From: Ichthyophonus hoferi | Lineage: Eukaryota; Opisthokonta; Ichthyosporea; Ichthyophonida; Ichthyophonidae | Assembly (NCBI GenBank): GCA_002751075.1 | Contig: NAOQ01000074.1 | Span: 98,475 to 146,835, forward strand | Direction: 5' to 3' | Length of the DNA: 48,361 bases | Shown here: positions 1 to 18,405 of the stretch, piece after piece | Layout of the letters: each line of letters opens with the position of its first letter | Numbering within the stretch: position 1 is the first letter of the stretch | Notes under the pieces: model-generated | What the model was told of the DNA's origin: nothing | Database searches by the model: none | The model's input: the letters and a program-made list of their open reading frames with translations, nothing else | Made by a program: the position numbers and the translations under genes

Positions 1-435
1 GCTTCAACGGTATATATTAAATATATGCTGTATGTTGTATATCATTGTCAACCGGTATAATCAACATTTATTTATTTAAAAATACATTATTCAAATAAAT
101 GTATCTCAGTATTAATGTATTAACTCAGCATTATTTTATATTTACCACGTACGTTTACTACTGAATCACATTTTTCTGTCTTATTATCATGTTTGTATAT
201 GTATTGAAAATACTTGTACAGTTATACCACTATATATAATCATTATAGTTATGTTTATATTTTTTTATTTGCATTTATATGTATATTATTTTTATTACTA
301 TTCTACGAATAAATTGCTATAATACCATATATATGTGGAAGAGTAGAAACGTAGGACCAACAGTAAAATAAAACAACGGAAGGAATTATATAATATTAGA
401 ATCGCTAAAAATTAAATTATTTAAACAGGGTTTTC

Positions 436-495
<60 letters not shown>

Positions 496-738
496 TATTA
501 TTACTTTACGATTTAATATTTTCATTGCTGTTTTGTTTTATATAGTTATTAACTTTTACTATAATACTATAATATTTATAATTATATATATTATTTTTAT
601 TACTGTTTGGTGCATTATTATACAGATTTTTATTATATTATTATTAAACTGTTCATGCCATTATTCTTATTTTTCATGTTATTATTGAAATATTAACTTA
701 CAAATTAATCGGAAATTGAAAACACTCTGTGGGTCTAG
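1..738 (+). other. Intron of the E2 gene (partial)
   Basis: No coding signal is seen. The stretch is very AT-rich and contains the TTA microsatellite at 436-493. It ends in the acceptor CTCTGTGGGTCTAG before the WSP-containing exon. The upstream exon of the E2 gene must lie beyond the left edge. Confidence 0.6.
436..493. repeat. (TTA)n microsatellite
   Basis: About 19 uninterrupted TTA units inside the E2 intron. Confidence 0.95.
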
Positions 739-1580
739 GATAAGTGGAGCCCTGTTATAACCATTTCCAAGCTACTTCATACAATTGTTGGCCTATTGAA
801 AAAGTGTGAAGTTGGTATGAATCCTCTGGACCCCCCTAGATCTCCCAACCTACAATTTTCCATTCCTCTATTCTGTATTAACAATACTTACTACGAGTAT
901 AAAGTCTATCTATGAAACCAATCTATTTCCGTAATTTCTATAATTTTGTACCATTCTGTGTAATTTAAGAGTGTTTAAAGAATAATATTTGGAATGTTTA
1001 CAAATAAACATGTTTGAAATTGCCTTATTTTAAGTATATCGGTTAATGCACAGCATTCACATTCTAATTTCTTATTACTCGGTTCTTTACAAGTCGATGT
1101 ATGTATATGTATATATATATCTGTTTTTATCTATATTTTGAGTTAAACATACTAGATATATAAAAATATTTTAGATTACATTTTTTATCACGGTTTTTGC
1201 AAATAAAATACTTGAATAAACAGCGGTTAGAAAATAAAATAATATGCACAACATATATATAAGATGGAGAGAATCATTTGAAAGAGCGAGAAACTAAGTT
1301 TGTATATAAATTATAGTAATTATACTCAATACATAATAGGCAATAAAAGAAAACAGCACGGAAAGAGGGTGGGGGTTATGTTACTTATGCTAATATGATG
1401 TCATACAGTACGGCACAATATAATGCAATAAAACGCAAATATATGTGCAATAAGTAGAACCAACCAGGGTAATGGGTGTAATCAGGAGGATCAATGAGCG
1501 TGGCGGGATTGCAATATGTTAATGACCAGCAGGCCTATGAGATCACTGCAAGAGACTGGACAAGGCGGTTTGCTCGATAA
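739..1580 (+). CDS. Ubiquitin-conjugating enzyme E2, last two exons (5' part outside window)
   Basis: Exons 739-814 and 1486-1580 encode the C-terminal part of an E2 fold. The first reads DKWSPVITISKLLHTIVGLL, the helix following the catalytic Cys of E2s (compare WSPALTISKVLLSICSLL in the UBE2D group). The second ends YEITARDWTRRFAR-stop, matching the last E2 helix (AREWTQKYAM). Acceptor GGGTCTAG and donor GTATGA flank exon 1; acceptor TAATCAG precedes exon 2. The junction is phase 1 (G plus GA gives Gly) and the frame continues to TAA at 1578-1580. The catalytic Cys and the N-terminal half must lie left of the window, so bases 1-738 are intron. The usual NPDDPLVPEIA loop is replaced by CEVGGSMSVAGLQY, so I cannot assign a subfamily. 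E2s carry ubiquitin or a ubiquitin-like protein as a thioester in cytosol and nucleus. No AATAAA lies close downstream. Confidence 0.85.
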
Positions 1581-3240
1581 ATACACGTAGGATGATATAA
1601 TATGTTATAGCATGATATGATATAGTATGATATAATGTGTATAATAATATACAGACATAAACAGGATAAATATTTATAATATTGAAATACACAGAAACAA
1701 TGTGTATATTTTTGCAGTTGATTATACGTGTCTACATGCACTTGCAAAGGTGTGCCTATAGCCGGGTTGTATAATATGATATGATATGATTTAGTATTTA
1801 GTGTGATACAATATTATAAGACATAATATAGTATAGTATGATTTGGTCAGGTATAATATGAGTAATGGTGGCCGCCACTGGTAAGCATGACATAGAAACA
1901 GAATACTAGTAGTAAAACATGTTTGTAGAACAATAATCAAACCTAATGATGCTTGATCCTGTACATTCCCAAGGTGAGACGATTAAGAGTTAATCATTAA
2001 TATAGAAGTCTAATTGGATAGAATTATAGGGCATAATGTCAATAAACTAAGTCCTTTATACATGACGTCACTTACATGAACTAAAGGTCTTGTCTAGGTC
2101 ATAAGTCAATATACGACCCTCTATAGCAATTTTCTAATTTGTAATAACCTGTTCATTGATTAATCCGAATAAATACTATTACCATATTTCACTAAGACTA
2201 ATGAAAGGACTAATTGTAATACATTTTGACAAATCACCATGTCAAGCAAAATAAATACACTCAGCTGCTGGCGGATTCCTTAGTAACGCCACGTCTTGTG
2301 TAATATAAATTGATTTCATTCGTTAAATAAAAATAACAAGCATAATTTCATATACTATTTGCTTATCATACATTCTTTTCAATTTTGATTTTATATTTAC
2401 TTTCGTTTTGGATATTTTGTAAATAACAGGTCAGGTAGAAGGGAGTTGGACTTACACAGGTTGAGTCAACTATTATTCAAGGATCTCTATGTAATAAAAT
2501 TAAACGTATATAATCAAAGAACTAGCAATACTTGGTGCTAGAAGTATATTGTAATCATATTTGGAGGGGAACATTCACCATTCTCATATTTTGTAGAGGC
2601 ATTTATGTATATATGCAAGTGTACATATACTTGTATATTTATTCGTATTAAAATATGTCACATTTCTATATCTATATAACTATATATTGGCATTTTTCTT
2701 TGCAGTAGGTTGTATATGTATGCAAAACGCAGAGGTGTGAGTCGGTGTATCATGACAAAGCATGGAATTTTCATTATGTTTTGGATTCAATTATTTACTA
2801 GTAAGATTAAGCAGATTTCTAATTTTACCCTGGCCCATGAAGTAGCCGTCGGAGTTCATGTTAGCACCCATGGGATTATATCAGGTCAAAATATATAAAA
2901 ACACAAGGTCAGCAGTCCTAAAATTAACATATTTATTCTCTCGCATGTCACTTCCAGCCCTAGACGGCATTGGCTTTTGTTTTCATTAGTTATATAATAT
3001 GCCTCTCCTAGATCTATAATTGATTAGACTTGTTTTTTAACAGTAATGGTATCGCATAGTATTCTTTGTTTTGTTAACGTTACAATAATATGATGAAGTT
3101 ATATAATTATATACATGTGTACTCCAAAAAACTCTATACATACGCAGATTTATTATTCACTTTCACGTTTCTAATAATATCCATACTTCCAATCCAAGTC
3201 GACTACAATAAAATAATTCATAGTATATAAAAGTTACCAC
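1581..3240. other. Convergent spacer between E2 (+) and GALT (-)
   Basis: No gene is supported here. The stretch holds two degenerate five-base repeat arrays (about 1586-1660 and 1770-1860, TATGA-like). The only open frames are short and AT-driven, for example 2710-2898, and match nothing I know. It should contain the 3' UTRs of both genes. Confidence 0.6.
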
Positions 3241-3246
3241 TTTATT
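3241..3246 (-). terminator. Poly(A) signal AATAAA of GALT
   Basis: TTTATT on the + strand is AATAAA on the transcript, about 35 bases past the GALT stop codon, which is the usual spacing for a polyadenylation signal. Confidence 0.7.
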
Positions 3247-3279
3247 TATGATGACATATTTCATCTAGTTCCAGAAACC

Positions 3280-9577
<6,298 letters not shown>

Positions 9578-10634
9578 ATTGTTAAGTTGCCAATATGTAT
9601 AGGTAGGTACATGTAGGTATATAATAGTATATAATAGCATATACAATATATACGTATATATATTAGTGTTTTGCAATCTCATATAGATAAAAACATTTTG
9701 TGACCAATGAAAAGAGCGAAGTATCTTTAGATTGTTTAGATTAATCAAAAAACAGTCGTATAACTGGTGGCTTTTGGCCTAACCAATAATTGCAAACAAC
9801 ATATTAGATTGGATAATCTGAATATCATAAATAACTCTATGCCAATAAAGATAATGAAAGAGGAAATGCCTTTATTTGGAATTTATAACGATGTAGTAAG
9901 TAGTTCTAGTGACTCGGTCCAGGCTCGGGGTCTCCAATTAATTTTTGATTCCTAGCTCGATGTTTTCTTATAAGTGCGGGAGAGTATCTCGATTCAGTTT
10001 ATTAGGAATTAGCCAGTTCTCGACATAGTTCTTTCACTACTTTAAAAGCCGTCTGTAAAGCCACTCTTACAGGCATTACTGTATTTACATTTATACATAA
10101 TTGTAACCAGTGTCAATGCTTAATTCAACATCAAGGCTACACTATAACTTATAACTACAAAATAAATCAACCTAAAACCTATGCCTTAGAACCCGTCGGA
10201 GACCTGCTTATATTCCTTACTTGAGGTCAAGATAAAATAAGATAACGATAGACATCATGAGTGGATGTCAGTTCCCGAAAAATCATACCTCACATTCAAA
10301 TGGCTCGCCAACACTGATATCACTAATTTGTAATGACCTCACTAATAAGAACTTATTACATGTGATACATATTAACAACATAACTAACTCTATGTGAAGA
10401 AAAAGTTTTTGAATTTTAATATATATATTTCCAGGACGAAATGATATGTATTATGAAAGTGTTATTATCAATACTTACTTAAACATATAATTAATTACAC
10501 GGGCCAGATTTGTTATTACAATCGAACCAAATCGAGTCATTAACAATTCGAAAATATAGATGTATATTATTTGGATGTTTGTTTATTTTGTACCAATTCC
10601 ACCGTGGCAGTCTTGACAACCAAGTAATACAATT
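9578..10634. promoter_or_regulatory. Divergent promoter region between GALT (-) and the EF-hand gene (+)
   Basis: About 1.06 kb between two opposed start codons must hold both promoters and 5' UTRs. I see no TATA box that can be pinned to a start. It contains one half of a repeat pair shared with 24.19 kb (at 9906-9943). Confidence 0.5.
9906..9943 (+). repeat. Short interspersed repeat, copy 1
   Basis: CTAGTGACTCGGTCCAGGCT followed by CGGGGTCTCCAATT. A near match, CTAGTGACTTGACCAACTCG then GGCTCAGGGTCGCCAATT, lies at 24189-24227 in the same orientation. The element is unidentified. Confidence 0.45.
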
Positions 10635-13600
10635 ATGTCTTACGCGCCACCCAATTATTACGGTTCAGGTGGTGCATGTCCTCCGCCCCTAAATCATCCC
10701 TTCCCCTACCCGGTAAATATACCTTTCCCTTACCTTAATCTCCATTGTATACATTATATTTTTTATTTTTTATTTTTGTTCTGTTGTGTGCTTAGGGGTC
10801 TAAGCAGCATTGACCCACCATACTTAATTACGGACCACTAATATAAAAATATATGTGATATAGTGTCTGGGATGTGTAGTGTATTTTTTTTCCCATATAA
10901 GATCCTGAACCTAGTCTTCAGCACTGCACCTGCATGAGCAGGTGTATTGGAGTATTACTATATCAGTGCGATACAATATTAGGTGACTTGACTAGGGTTG
11001 CAGGCCGGTTGTTATATTTTAACAAATAACATAGAAAAAGAGATGTGTCTTAATGTTGGTAGATAAAAGTATGTTATTATTTGTTTAATTTGCATTGGAA
11101 ACGGCCTGTAATGAAGTACCATTGCATTTTTTCTATTTTTATTTCTTATAAGTTAAGCGAAATAGATATTCAAAACTACATTTTGGCAATAATATTTTTT
11201 ATTATGCGATAATGCTGCGGTTGGTGAGGGTGTTGCCACTTTTATACATGGTCTAGAGACAGGAACATAAATAAAAATAATATATCAGCACACCATGCAA
11301 TAATATAAGCCTACAAATTTCTCATTTCTAAGCAGGTCATATCTGGTCCTTAGCCTACTAATATCTATCTATTATATGGAAGCATGTGTGCCTGTGTAAA
11401 CAGCTAGTCTGGAGATACATACACTATCCAGTGGTTCATTAAGATTAATATGTATATCAAAACCAATCTTTTAAATCTTGCAATCACGGTTCATGTATAC
11501 CTACATGTATGCGTAAAGATATAACAATTTCATATTATTTAATTACATTACATCCGATCATACTCAAATAGAGATCTACAGACTTGTTCTCACTGGTTGA
11601 TCCGGTTAGATCTAGAATTCCATTGAAGGCTAATTTAGTTGTATAATAATAATAATAATTATTATCATTACCATTATTATTGTTATTGTTATTTTCATCA
11701 TTACTATTACTATTCTTATTACAATCTATATTACTATCATATCATGTCTGTATCTATCTTATAAATTTATTTAGGTACGTTGGTGTTTTTTAACATGAGA
11801 AAATATAATATAATGATTGATTTACTGGTTTGATATCCTGAACCTTGGAAATCCAGCCACGAACTACTACTTTAGGAACCCTACCTCAATACACCGTCAT
11901 TGTTACTATTATTATTATATGATATCACCACTACCTCTCTGTAAAGGGTGGTTGATTCATCGCATGCACGCATTGTCCAAATCCTCCTAATTATTACTGT
12001 ATTTCATGTTTTATCATTTTGCTTGTTTGTATACATTTGCTCTAGCTATATTTGTGACAGATAATTTACTTAATTACTTATTTTAATATGCTTCAAAATC
12101 TAACACGTTTTGACTGAGCCAATATACAACTTAATTACTTAGATAAATTCCTGCATCGTGTTTATGAGAAAAAACGCATGCCCAGAACCAGCCTGGGTCC
12201 AGCTTATGTACTTCATTAAAATTGGTGTTAGCTAATAAATGTTCAGTAGGAATTGTTGATTATAACATAGAGGTTGTACAATATTTAACTCATCTCACCA
12301 CATAGTAAAACAATCAATATGCGGCAATATTTATATTACAACTAAAACAATACACCTTTATCAATGGTTTCAATTTACATGCACTTGTTCCCAAAGCCAA
12401 TCGTCTTACTATGCAGACCCAACCATGTCTATAATTAGTGCTAAAAGTAAAGTATGATCACGCATTTAGAACAACTTTTCAGCTTTAGTATATGTGATTT
12501 CCAGGTATGTGTATGATTGACTAACCCTGTTGTACTATCCAGTCGGGTCCACAGGAGGATGATCAGAGAGGCTACCCTGCGCCATATAAGAATCAGTCTA
12601 ACTCTGGGTATCCCGGTCAATCACCATATCCTCCCACACAATTACCATACCCTCCCACACAATGTCCTTATCCTCCCACAGAATCTGCTTATCCTCCTAC
12701 ACAATGTCCCTATCCTTCCACAGAATCTGCCTATCCTCCCACAGAATCTTCCTATCCTCCTCCCCCACAATGTCCCTATCCACCCATAGAATGTCCCTAT
12801 CTTCCTCCCCCACAATGTCCCTATCCACCCATAGAATGTCCCTATCCTCCCACAAAATCTCCATATCCTCCTAATCAATCTCCCTATCCTCCCACACAAT
12901 CTCCCTATCCTCCCACACAATCTCAATATTCTCCTAATCAATCTCCATATCCCTCTACAAAGACTACATATCCCTCTGCACCCTCTGCACCCTCTGCACC
13001 CTCGTCCTATCCAGTGGCCCCTAAGGGTCATTCCAACCCAGTGACTCCCCATCATAATGTACGCCCAGCCCAGGTAAGATTAATCTCTCTCTTCCTTATA
13101 TGCTTTACCACGTGTAACTATATTCCCACCAATTTTGTATGTGGTTGTTTCTACATAGTATTTTCAAATGAATTTGGCACCAATTGCAAAAAAATGATAG
13201 AAATCTTGAGGATTTATTGAGATAAACGCAAGATATTATACATGCATGTAAATGATAATCATATCATGTAGGATAGTAGAGTAGATCGTATCAAAAAAAG
13301 GATATTGGTGTACTTAGGAGTCTATACCTCTGCTGTGTGTAGATGAGATGCTAACTTCTCCCCTATTACAATGGTTATGATGAACTATCTCAGTGTATAC
13401 TTTCATACATGATTTGAGTTGTTTGCGGCATGATGCCTTAATCTAGTTACACTTGTTCTGTTATATAAACCTAATACTGTATAGTGTAGTATGGTATAGT
13501 ATAGTATAGCATGGCATGACATGACATGATATAGTGGAATATAATTGTAGTATTTTTGTTTATATTCAAAAACATGCTACTGGATTCACCATAATCCAAA

Positions 13601-14376
13601 ACCTAGCACGAACTTAGCCCACCAATCAATTAGTAGCACGCAGTCTGAATTCGATTGCAATTGGGCAATGGCCTTAGCGATTTCAAACGTAGCTATTATA
13701 TACCTTTTTAACACAGAAAAAGTATATAGTTCTCTTTATTAAGAGTCTGGTAATCCTTACTACGTTCGTCGGGTTGAAGGAAAAATTTCCCGTAAAACAA
13801 GCAACGTCTATGATAACTTGTGGTGCGACTCTTTTCCTCACAGTATTTTTTCAGTAAACATTAATATCTTATATGTATATATATTAATGGTAAATGCCTG
13901 TTTGCCTAGTGTCAGGGCCATCTCACTGGGTATGAAATCATATTATACAGTTTGTGGCGCAATAGGCATGGTTGTGTTTTAATGGATAACCACGGAATGT
14001 TATGGCTGGTATATCAAATTGAGTTATGCGTTTACAATACAATGCCTTATTATAGAGCCCGTCTTAAGAAGGATGTTAAACCTTATATCGATATCTCAGG
14101 TCACTATATGTCTTTAATTTTTCCTCCTCTTCCTCTCTATAGACTCCCGTGTCCTATGAGCAGAAGCGGGCTAAAGCTATAAGGGAATTTGAGCGATATG
14201 ACTCAAACCACAGTGGAAGGATTGTACCCAGGGAATTCATAGACCTGATCTATAATCTAGCATCTACTCGCCTGGCCCACGATGATGTTAGGGCGATCTA
14301 TAATCTAATTGACACCAATGGAGATGGTACCATCTCCAAGGAGGAATTTATCAGTCACTATATGGCTAATTACTAA
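10635..14376 (+). CDS. Two-EF-hand calcium-binding protein with Pro/Tyr heptad-repeat N-terminus
   Basis: Exons 10635-10712, 12543-13073 and 14143-14376, all joined in phase 0, encode 280 residues. Residues 1-26 (MSYAPPNYYGSGG...) and exon 2 form a long low-complexity tail with about 16 tandem heptads of the form xPYPPTQ, then SAPSAPSAPS. Exon 3 carries two canonical EF-hands: loop DSNHSGRIVPRE at about 223-234 and DTNGDGTISKEE at about 260-271. Both have acidic or polar residues at positions 1, 3 and 5, Gly at 6 and Glu at 12, so both should bind Ca2+. The Gly/Pro/Tyr tail recalls penta-EF-hand proteins such as ALG-2 and sorcin, but only two hands are present, so I do not call it PEF. Likely cytosolic, since no signal peptide or membrane segment is seen. 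Splice sites: CCG^GTAAAT, CTATCCAG^TCG, CAG^GTAAGA, CTCTATAG^ACT. Confidence 0.9.
12621..12971 (+). repeat. Coding 21-bp tandem repeat (heptad xPYPPTQ)
   Basis: About 16 units averaging 21 bp, with a few 24- to 27-bp variants (YPPPPQC, YLPPPQC). Cys occupies the last heptad position in several central units and Ser elsewhere. The period keeps other frames open on both strands, producing spurious antisense reading frames. Confidence 0.9.
13479..13536. repeat. Degenerate pentanucleotide array (TATAG/CATGA-like)
   Basis: A run of five-base units in the second intron of the EF-hand gene, drifting from GTATA and GTATG to CATGA. Confidence 0.7.
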
Positions 14377-14722
14377 GCGGTTCTTTCTTTAGGGTTAGAG
14401 GTAAAGGTTGGTGCTGCCGCGTCATGGTCTATTACTGAGTGATTAAGACATGGTATGTGTTATTATCTAGTAGTCTCCTATATGACTGGGCACCTGCTTC
14501 TTACTCAATACAATATCTATAAGCATCTGTCCTGCATAACGAGCTCTAAGATAATATGTCTTATTGTTATGGTGAAGTTATGCTATTAAGATAACATATA
14601 GCTTGTATATTATGTTACAATAGTATTGTTTTATCACAGATTCTTCTAGCATGTGATAACCCTAATCTATTCATGATTTAACTATATCCTTATCTTATCT
14701 TAGCTTGGCCTTTATAAAGGTA

Positions 14723-14728
14723 AATAAA
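14723..14728 (+). terminator. Poly(A) signal AATAAA of the EF-hand gene
   Basis: The first canonical hexamer after the stop codon, about 350 bases downstream. A second candidate, ATAAAA after GGAA, lies near 14985. Confidence 0.45.
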
Positions 14729-15499
14729 CAGGTCTCAGACGGGTTTTGAGACAGGTTTTATTGCTCATATCTTTTGTGTTCATTTTAAGTCATTGACCTG
14801 CAGGTTAGCTCGTTCTGCATTGCAGGACTTGAAACATATTATTTACGCCGTTAAGTAATCTATTAATCGTGATATTTTTTATTTATTGCTTAAATTTTGG
14901 TAGACATATTACTACTAAAATTGTAAGCATATAGCTAATAGCATTCAGGGTTGTATAGACGAGTTTAATTGCAAATCTTGGAAATAAAAGTAGTGTCTGT
15001 TGTACTGAGTTCTATCTGACTGCCACCATCGGGTAGTCGACAGGATAAAGCTCTAAATAGCAAGCTCCGAACCAATAAGAAACATTAATTATTCACAAAG
15101 AATCCCTATCAAACTTAACTAGGAAGGAACGTCTTTTTTTCCCAGTAATAAGCGAATAGAATGCCAATAAAAAAAATGAACTGCAAACGTGTAGTGAGTG
15201 CTTTGGCTTCAACAGCAACTGGCAATTCAGTGTCAATGTATTTCTTTAATGGACTAGCAGTTTACAATCAAACATGTATTATAATTTAATTTATTGATGA
15301 TATTGATTATTTACAATTAAAATTTCATATAATTCACTTGTTAGAAGGCCAACTAGTTGATATTGGTGCTGCTGCTTCTGATAGTAACAATACCTTATGC
15401 ATATACACATAGCCACAATTAGATTACAGTCACTATATAAACAACGTATTACCAGGTGAGCAGCTAAAGGTTTCTATATTCATCACTCAACAGAGAAAT

Positions 15500-15760
15500 T
15501 CAGGAGCAGCTAGTTAGAGCTTTAGCCCGTCGTTGACCTGAAAACAGTAATCAAAAATAACTCCGTACAACAGATACCAGCTTTATTTCCAATACATTTC
15601 AATGTGTAAAAGCTGTTTTCCCTTCAATTATAAGGTTAGTAACCCTTACTATGTTTATCAGGCTTAAAAGATATCCTCTTTCCAAAGGCAGATAACATCA
15701 CAGATAACTCGCAGTACATCTTTCCCCGTAATAGCGTATTAATAAACACCGATGTTATAT
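15500..15760 (+). repeat. Diverged interspersed repeat related to 13,600-13,870
   Basis: By eye the segment with CCTTACTATGTTTATCAGGC, then GATAACTCGCAG and GTATTAATAAAC aligns with CCTTACTACGTTCGTCGGG, GATAACTTGTGG and GTATTTTTTCAGTAAAC at 13.75-13.87 kb, in the same order and spacing. Identity looks near 60 percent. Another short match joins about 15000-15030 and 15945-15975 (GTACTGAGTT then CACCAT). Confidence 0.4.
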
Positions 15761-15979
15761 TAACATTTTATCTCACCCGTCATTAGAAAGACATTATCTT
15801 GGTAATAGCGTTAATATATGTTATTGAAGTATTTCATTCCCTACTAGTGTTTAGCCACAGACTCTTGATGTCTTGTGCAAATACTCACTGTTTATACAGT
15901 ATTGAACTTTTATATGAGAAGCGTGCTCGACCTATAACCCTGTCGTACTGAGTTACATTTGACGCACCATATTCCTATC

Positions 15980-16095
15980 TATATTTCGTGTATTGGAGGG
16001 TACATGTTAAAACACTTCTTGATTTGGTATTTCTTCAATTTTAAATGAATATAAATCACAGAGATCGAGCCTGTTACTACTTATTTCTACCTTTA
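15980..16095 (-). repeat. Interspersed repeat family 1, copy D (partial)
   Basis: Contains GTACATGTTAAAACACTTCT, then GATTTGGTATT, GAATATAAATCACAGAGAT and TTTCTACC in the same order as copy A at 18.29-18.38 kb. Only the outer part of the unit is recognisable. Confidence 0.5.
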
Positions 16096-16681
16096 AATTC
16101 ATTTCACCTACCATGTACCCCAATAGGATACGTTAGTGACCTAGTATATTGTTTTCACACTGTATTAGGGCCACTGTCTTATCCACGGCTATTGCAGTTA
16201 TAGAAGATTAGAGCTCCTACCTTGCAGGTATCTCAAATTTCTTACGTATTATATTATATTACATTATAGTGTATTGTAAATATATATATTATATTTACAA
16301 TGACAATATTTATTGTGGATGCCTGGGCTCAATTTCCAGTGATAAGATAAAGATAAACATATAAGATACAAATAACTGGATAGAGGGTATCTAATATTTG
16401 AGTTATACTATTGTATCCTCATTTGAATGGCTCTTTAGCTAACTACCTCATTAATGTAAATGCGGACATACTACTTATCGACAAATCAATTAACCAGTAT
16501 AAGATAAAACTGATCGGTGCATGATCCACTTGTTATCAGGACTTCGGCCGAACTACGTGTTTATTCCGAGTCAATGGCCTTCTGAGTTGGTATTTTGGTA
16601 ACGGTAAAGAAGAAGGTTAAACTGATGCCCTCCAATACAATCGTGCCCTTTTTAAAATAGGCGACTTATTTAGCCGAAAGT

Positions 16682-16947
16682 ATCGAGGCAGGCAAATTGA
16701 AGATTTAAGGGCGCCAGTCGCCTTTAGATTGGCTAATTATTTAACCAAAAATATCAAGGCAGGCAAATTGTTTAAAGACCAAGGTGAAACGGAAAAGCAC
16801 TGATTGGCTATTTTAAAATTAGATCAATTTACCGTCCTCTGATCCTGTGAGAAAAATCACAGGTTCCGTTTAGATCTTAATTTAATTTACCACCCTCTGA
16901 TTCGGATTTTCAATTGATTTAATTTAAGGATAACCAATCAGCACTTT
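16682..16947. repeat. Foldback (MITE-like) structure with nested direct repeats
   Basis: Inverted arms at 16794-16811 and 16930-16947 (core CTGATTGG / CCAATCAG) surround a perfect 7-bp hairpin at 16844-16863 (CCTGTGA, loop GAAAAA, TCACAGG). To the left, ATCGAGGCAGGCAAATTG (16682-16699) is repeated with one change at 16753-16770. No coding capacity is seen, which suggests a non-autonomous DNA element or its remains. Confidence 0.5.
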
Positions 16948-18109
16948 GCTATCTAACCTTCACATTGCCAATATTTTCATGATTAGCACAGCCTTTCTCA
17001 TTGGTTGACCATATTTAGTGGTTCCTAATTGTATACCTAGTGGTTCACTGATATGACTCATTGAATTAATGTGGAGGTCTGAATTTGGCATTTTGCAATT
17101 GAGACGATAATAGCGAGATTAATTCATTGATCAAGGTCACAATTGACCAAATATAAGTTTGATCAAGAGTTGATACTATTTGATCAACAGCTAATCTATG
17201 TTCCTTGTATTCAATCAGTATAATTACATATAGAATAGATATATTACCATATACACTACCTGTATGTAGTGTATAGTATATAACATATAATAATATATAT
17301 AATAATATATAAAATCATATATAGAGAATATACCTGTATATACATTAACAGATGGCGTGATGTTATGCTTGTCATAAATTGATTATTATCACTGATAATC
17401 ATACTGTGCTTTATTTCAAACGTCAAGACATCAACATTGTCAAGTGTGTTAGATCCCTTTTCGCATGATGTCATTGTTGCAGCACATGGACCAATTAAAG
17501 GCGTTTGGATTATGTTTCAACAATCATATTCCTTTTCAACGCACCAGAATTAATAGATGCGATTGGTCCTCTCTACAAAAAAATTATCACTGTACCATAA
17601 AGACTATTAAAAGTAGTTAACTATTGTATTTCGCACGTATTTCTTGACGGAGTTTCTTCAGGTGTTTATTGTTTAACTATTTAACTATTTATATATGAAT
17701 AGTTATTGGTAGGCATAAGGGCGTAACCCAGTAAATTAATACTGCAGGCCTAACAGCATACATTCAAGTTAAACTAACTAATAATATACATACTTACATT
17801 CTCTTTCTTGACATTAATGCCAAAGATACTTGAAATAGATGTTTTCAATTAAATTATTGGTATCTATGTATAAATACCAATGGAAAGTCCTCATGCGGAT
17901 AAAACAAAGCATCAAAAATGCCTTTCTGAAGTATAGAAAGAGCAGGTTTTACATAACAATTTTATTTGTTGTTAAAGCACGATTATTTAATTAAATTAGG
18001 CATTTTTTTTTAATAACTCTAATCATTTAGTATTATTAGCAATTATTATTGCATATATGTAGTTTGGTAAATAGTCAGTGTAATTTATTGTTGTTAAATG
18101 ACAATTCAA

Positions 18110-18405
18110 GATAATAGATCAAAATTGAGCCAGCCACTGGCAGAAGTCTTGCAAGTATACGTTAAGTCCCTTCAGGTCATATGTTTGAAGTCTTGATAAA
18201 ATGATACATTGTCTAGGCATCCTACCCAAGACAAGTCCTGTTGAGCTGTTTAGTAATATAATTATATCTTAGTATATCAGTACCCCGTGTATGCAAAGGG
18301 ACATGTTAAAATGCCCTTTAATTTGGTATTATCTCTTATAAAGGAATATAGGTCACAGAAATACTCTTGTCTCTACCTATCATTCCCAACATTTGTGCTA
18401 TTCAA
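18110..18405 (-). repeat. Interspersed repeat family 1, copy A
   Basis: Read on the minus strand it runs from GGTAGAGACAAGAGTATTTC through TCTGTGACCTATATTC and CATGTCCCTTTGCATACACG to GGACTTGTCTTGGGTAGGAT and GGCTGGCTCAATTTTGAT. Copies B and C show the same blocks in the same order. Length is about 300 bp. No coding frame, obvious terminal repeats or RNA polymerase III boxes could be assigned. Confidence 0.65.

Noticed and set aside
12621-12971. CRISPR-like array
   Set aside because: Units are contiguous 21-bp coding heptads without unique spacers, in a eukaryotic gene.
12642-13055. 137-codon antisense frame rich in Arg, Gly and Ile
   Set aside because: It is the antisense of the 21-bp coding repeats. 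A 21-base period keeps whole frames open on both strands.
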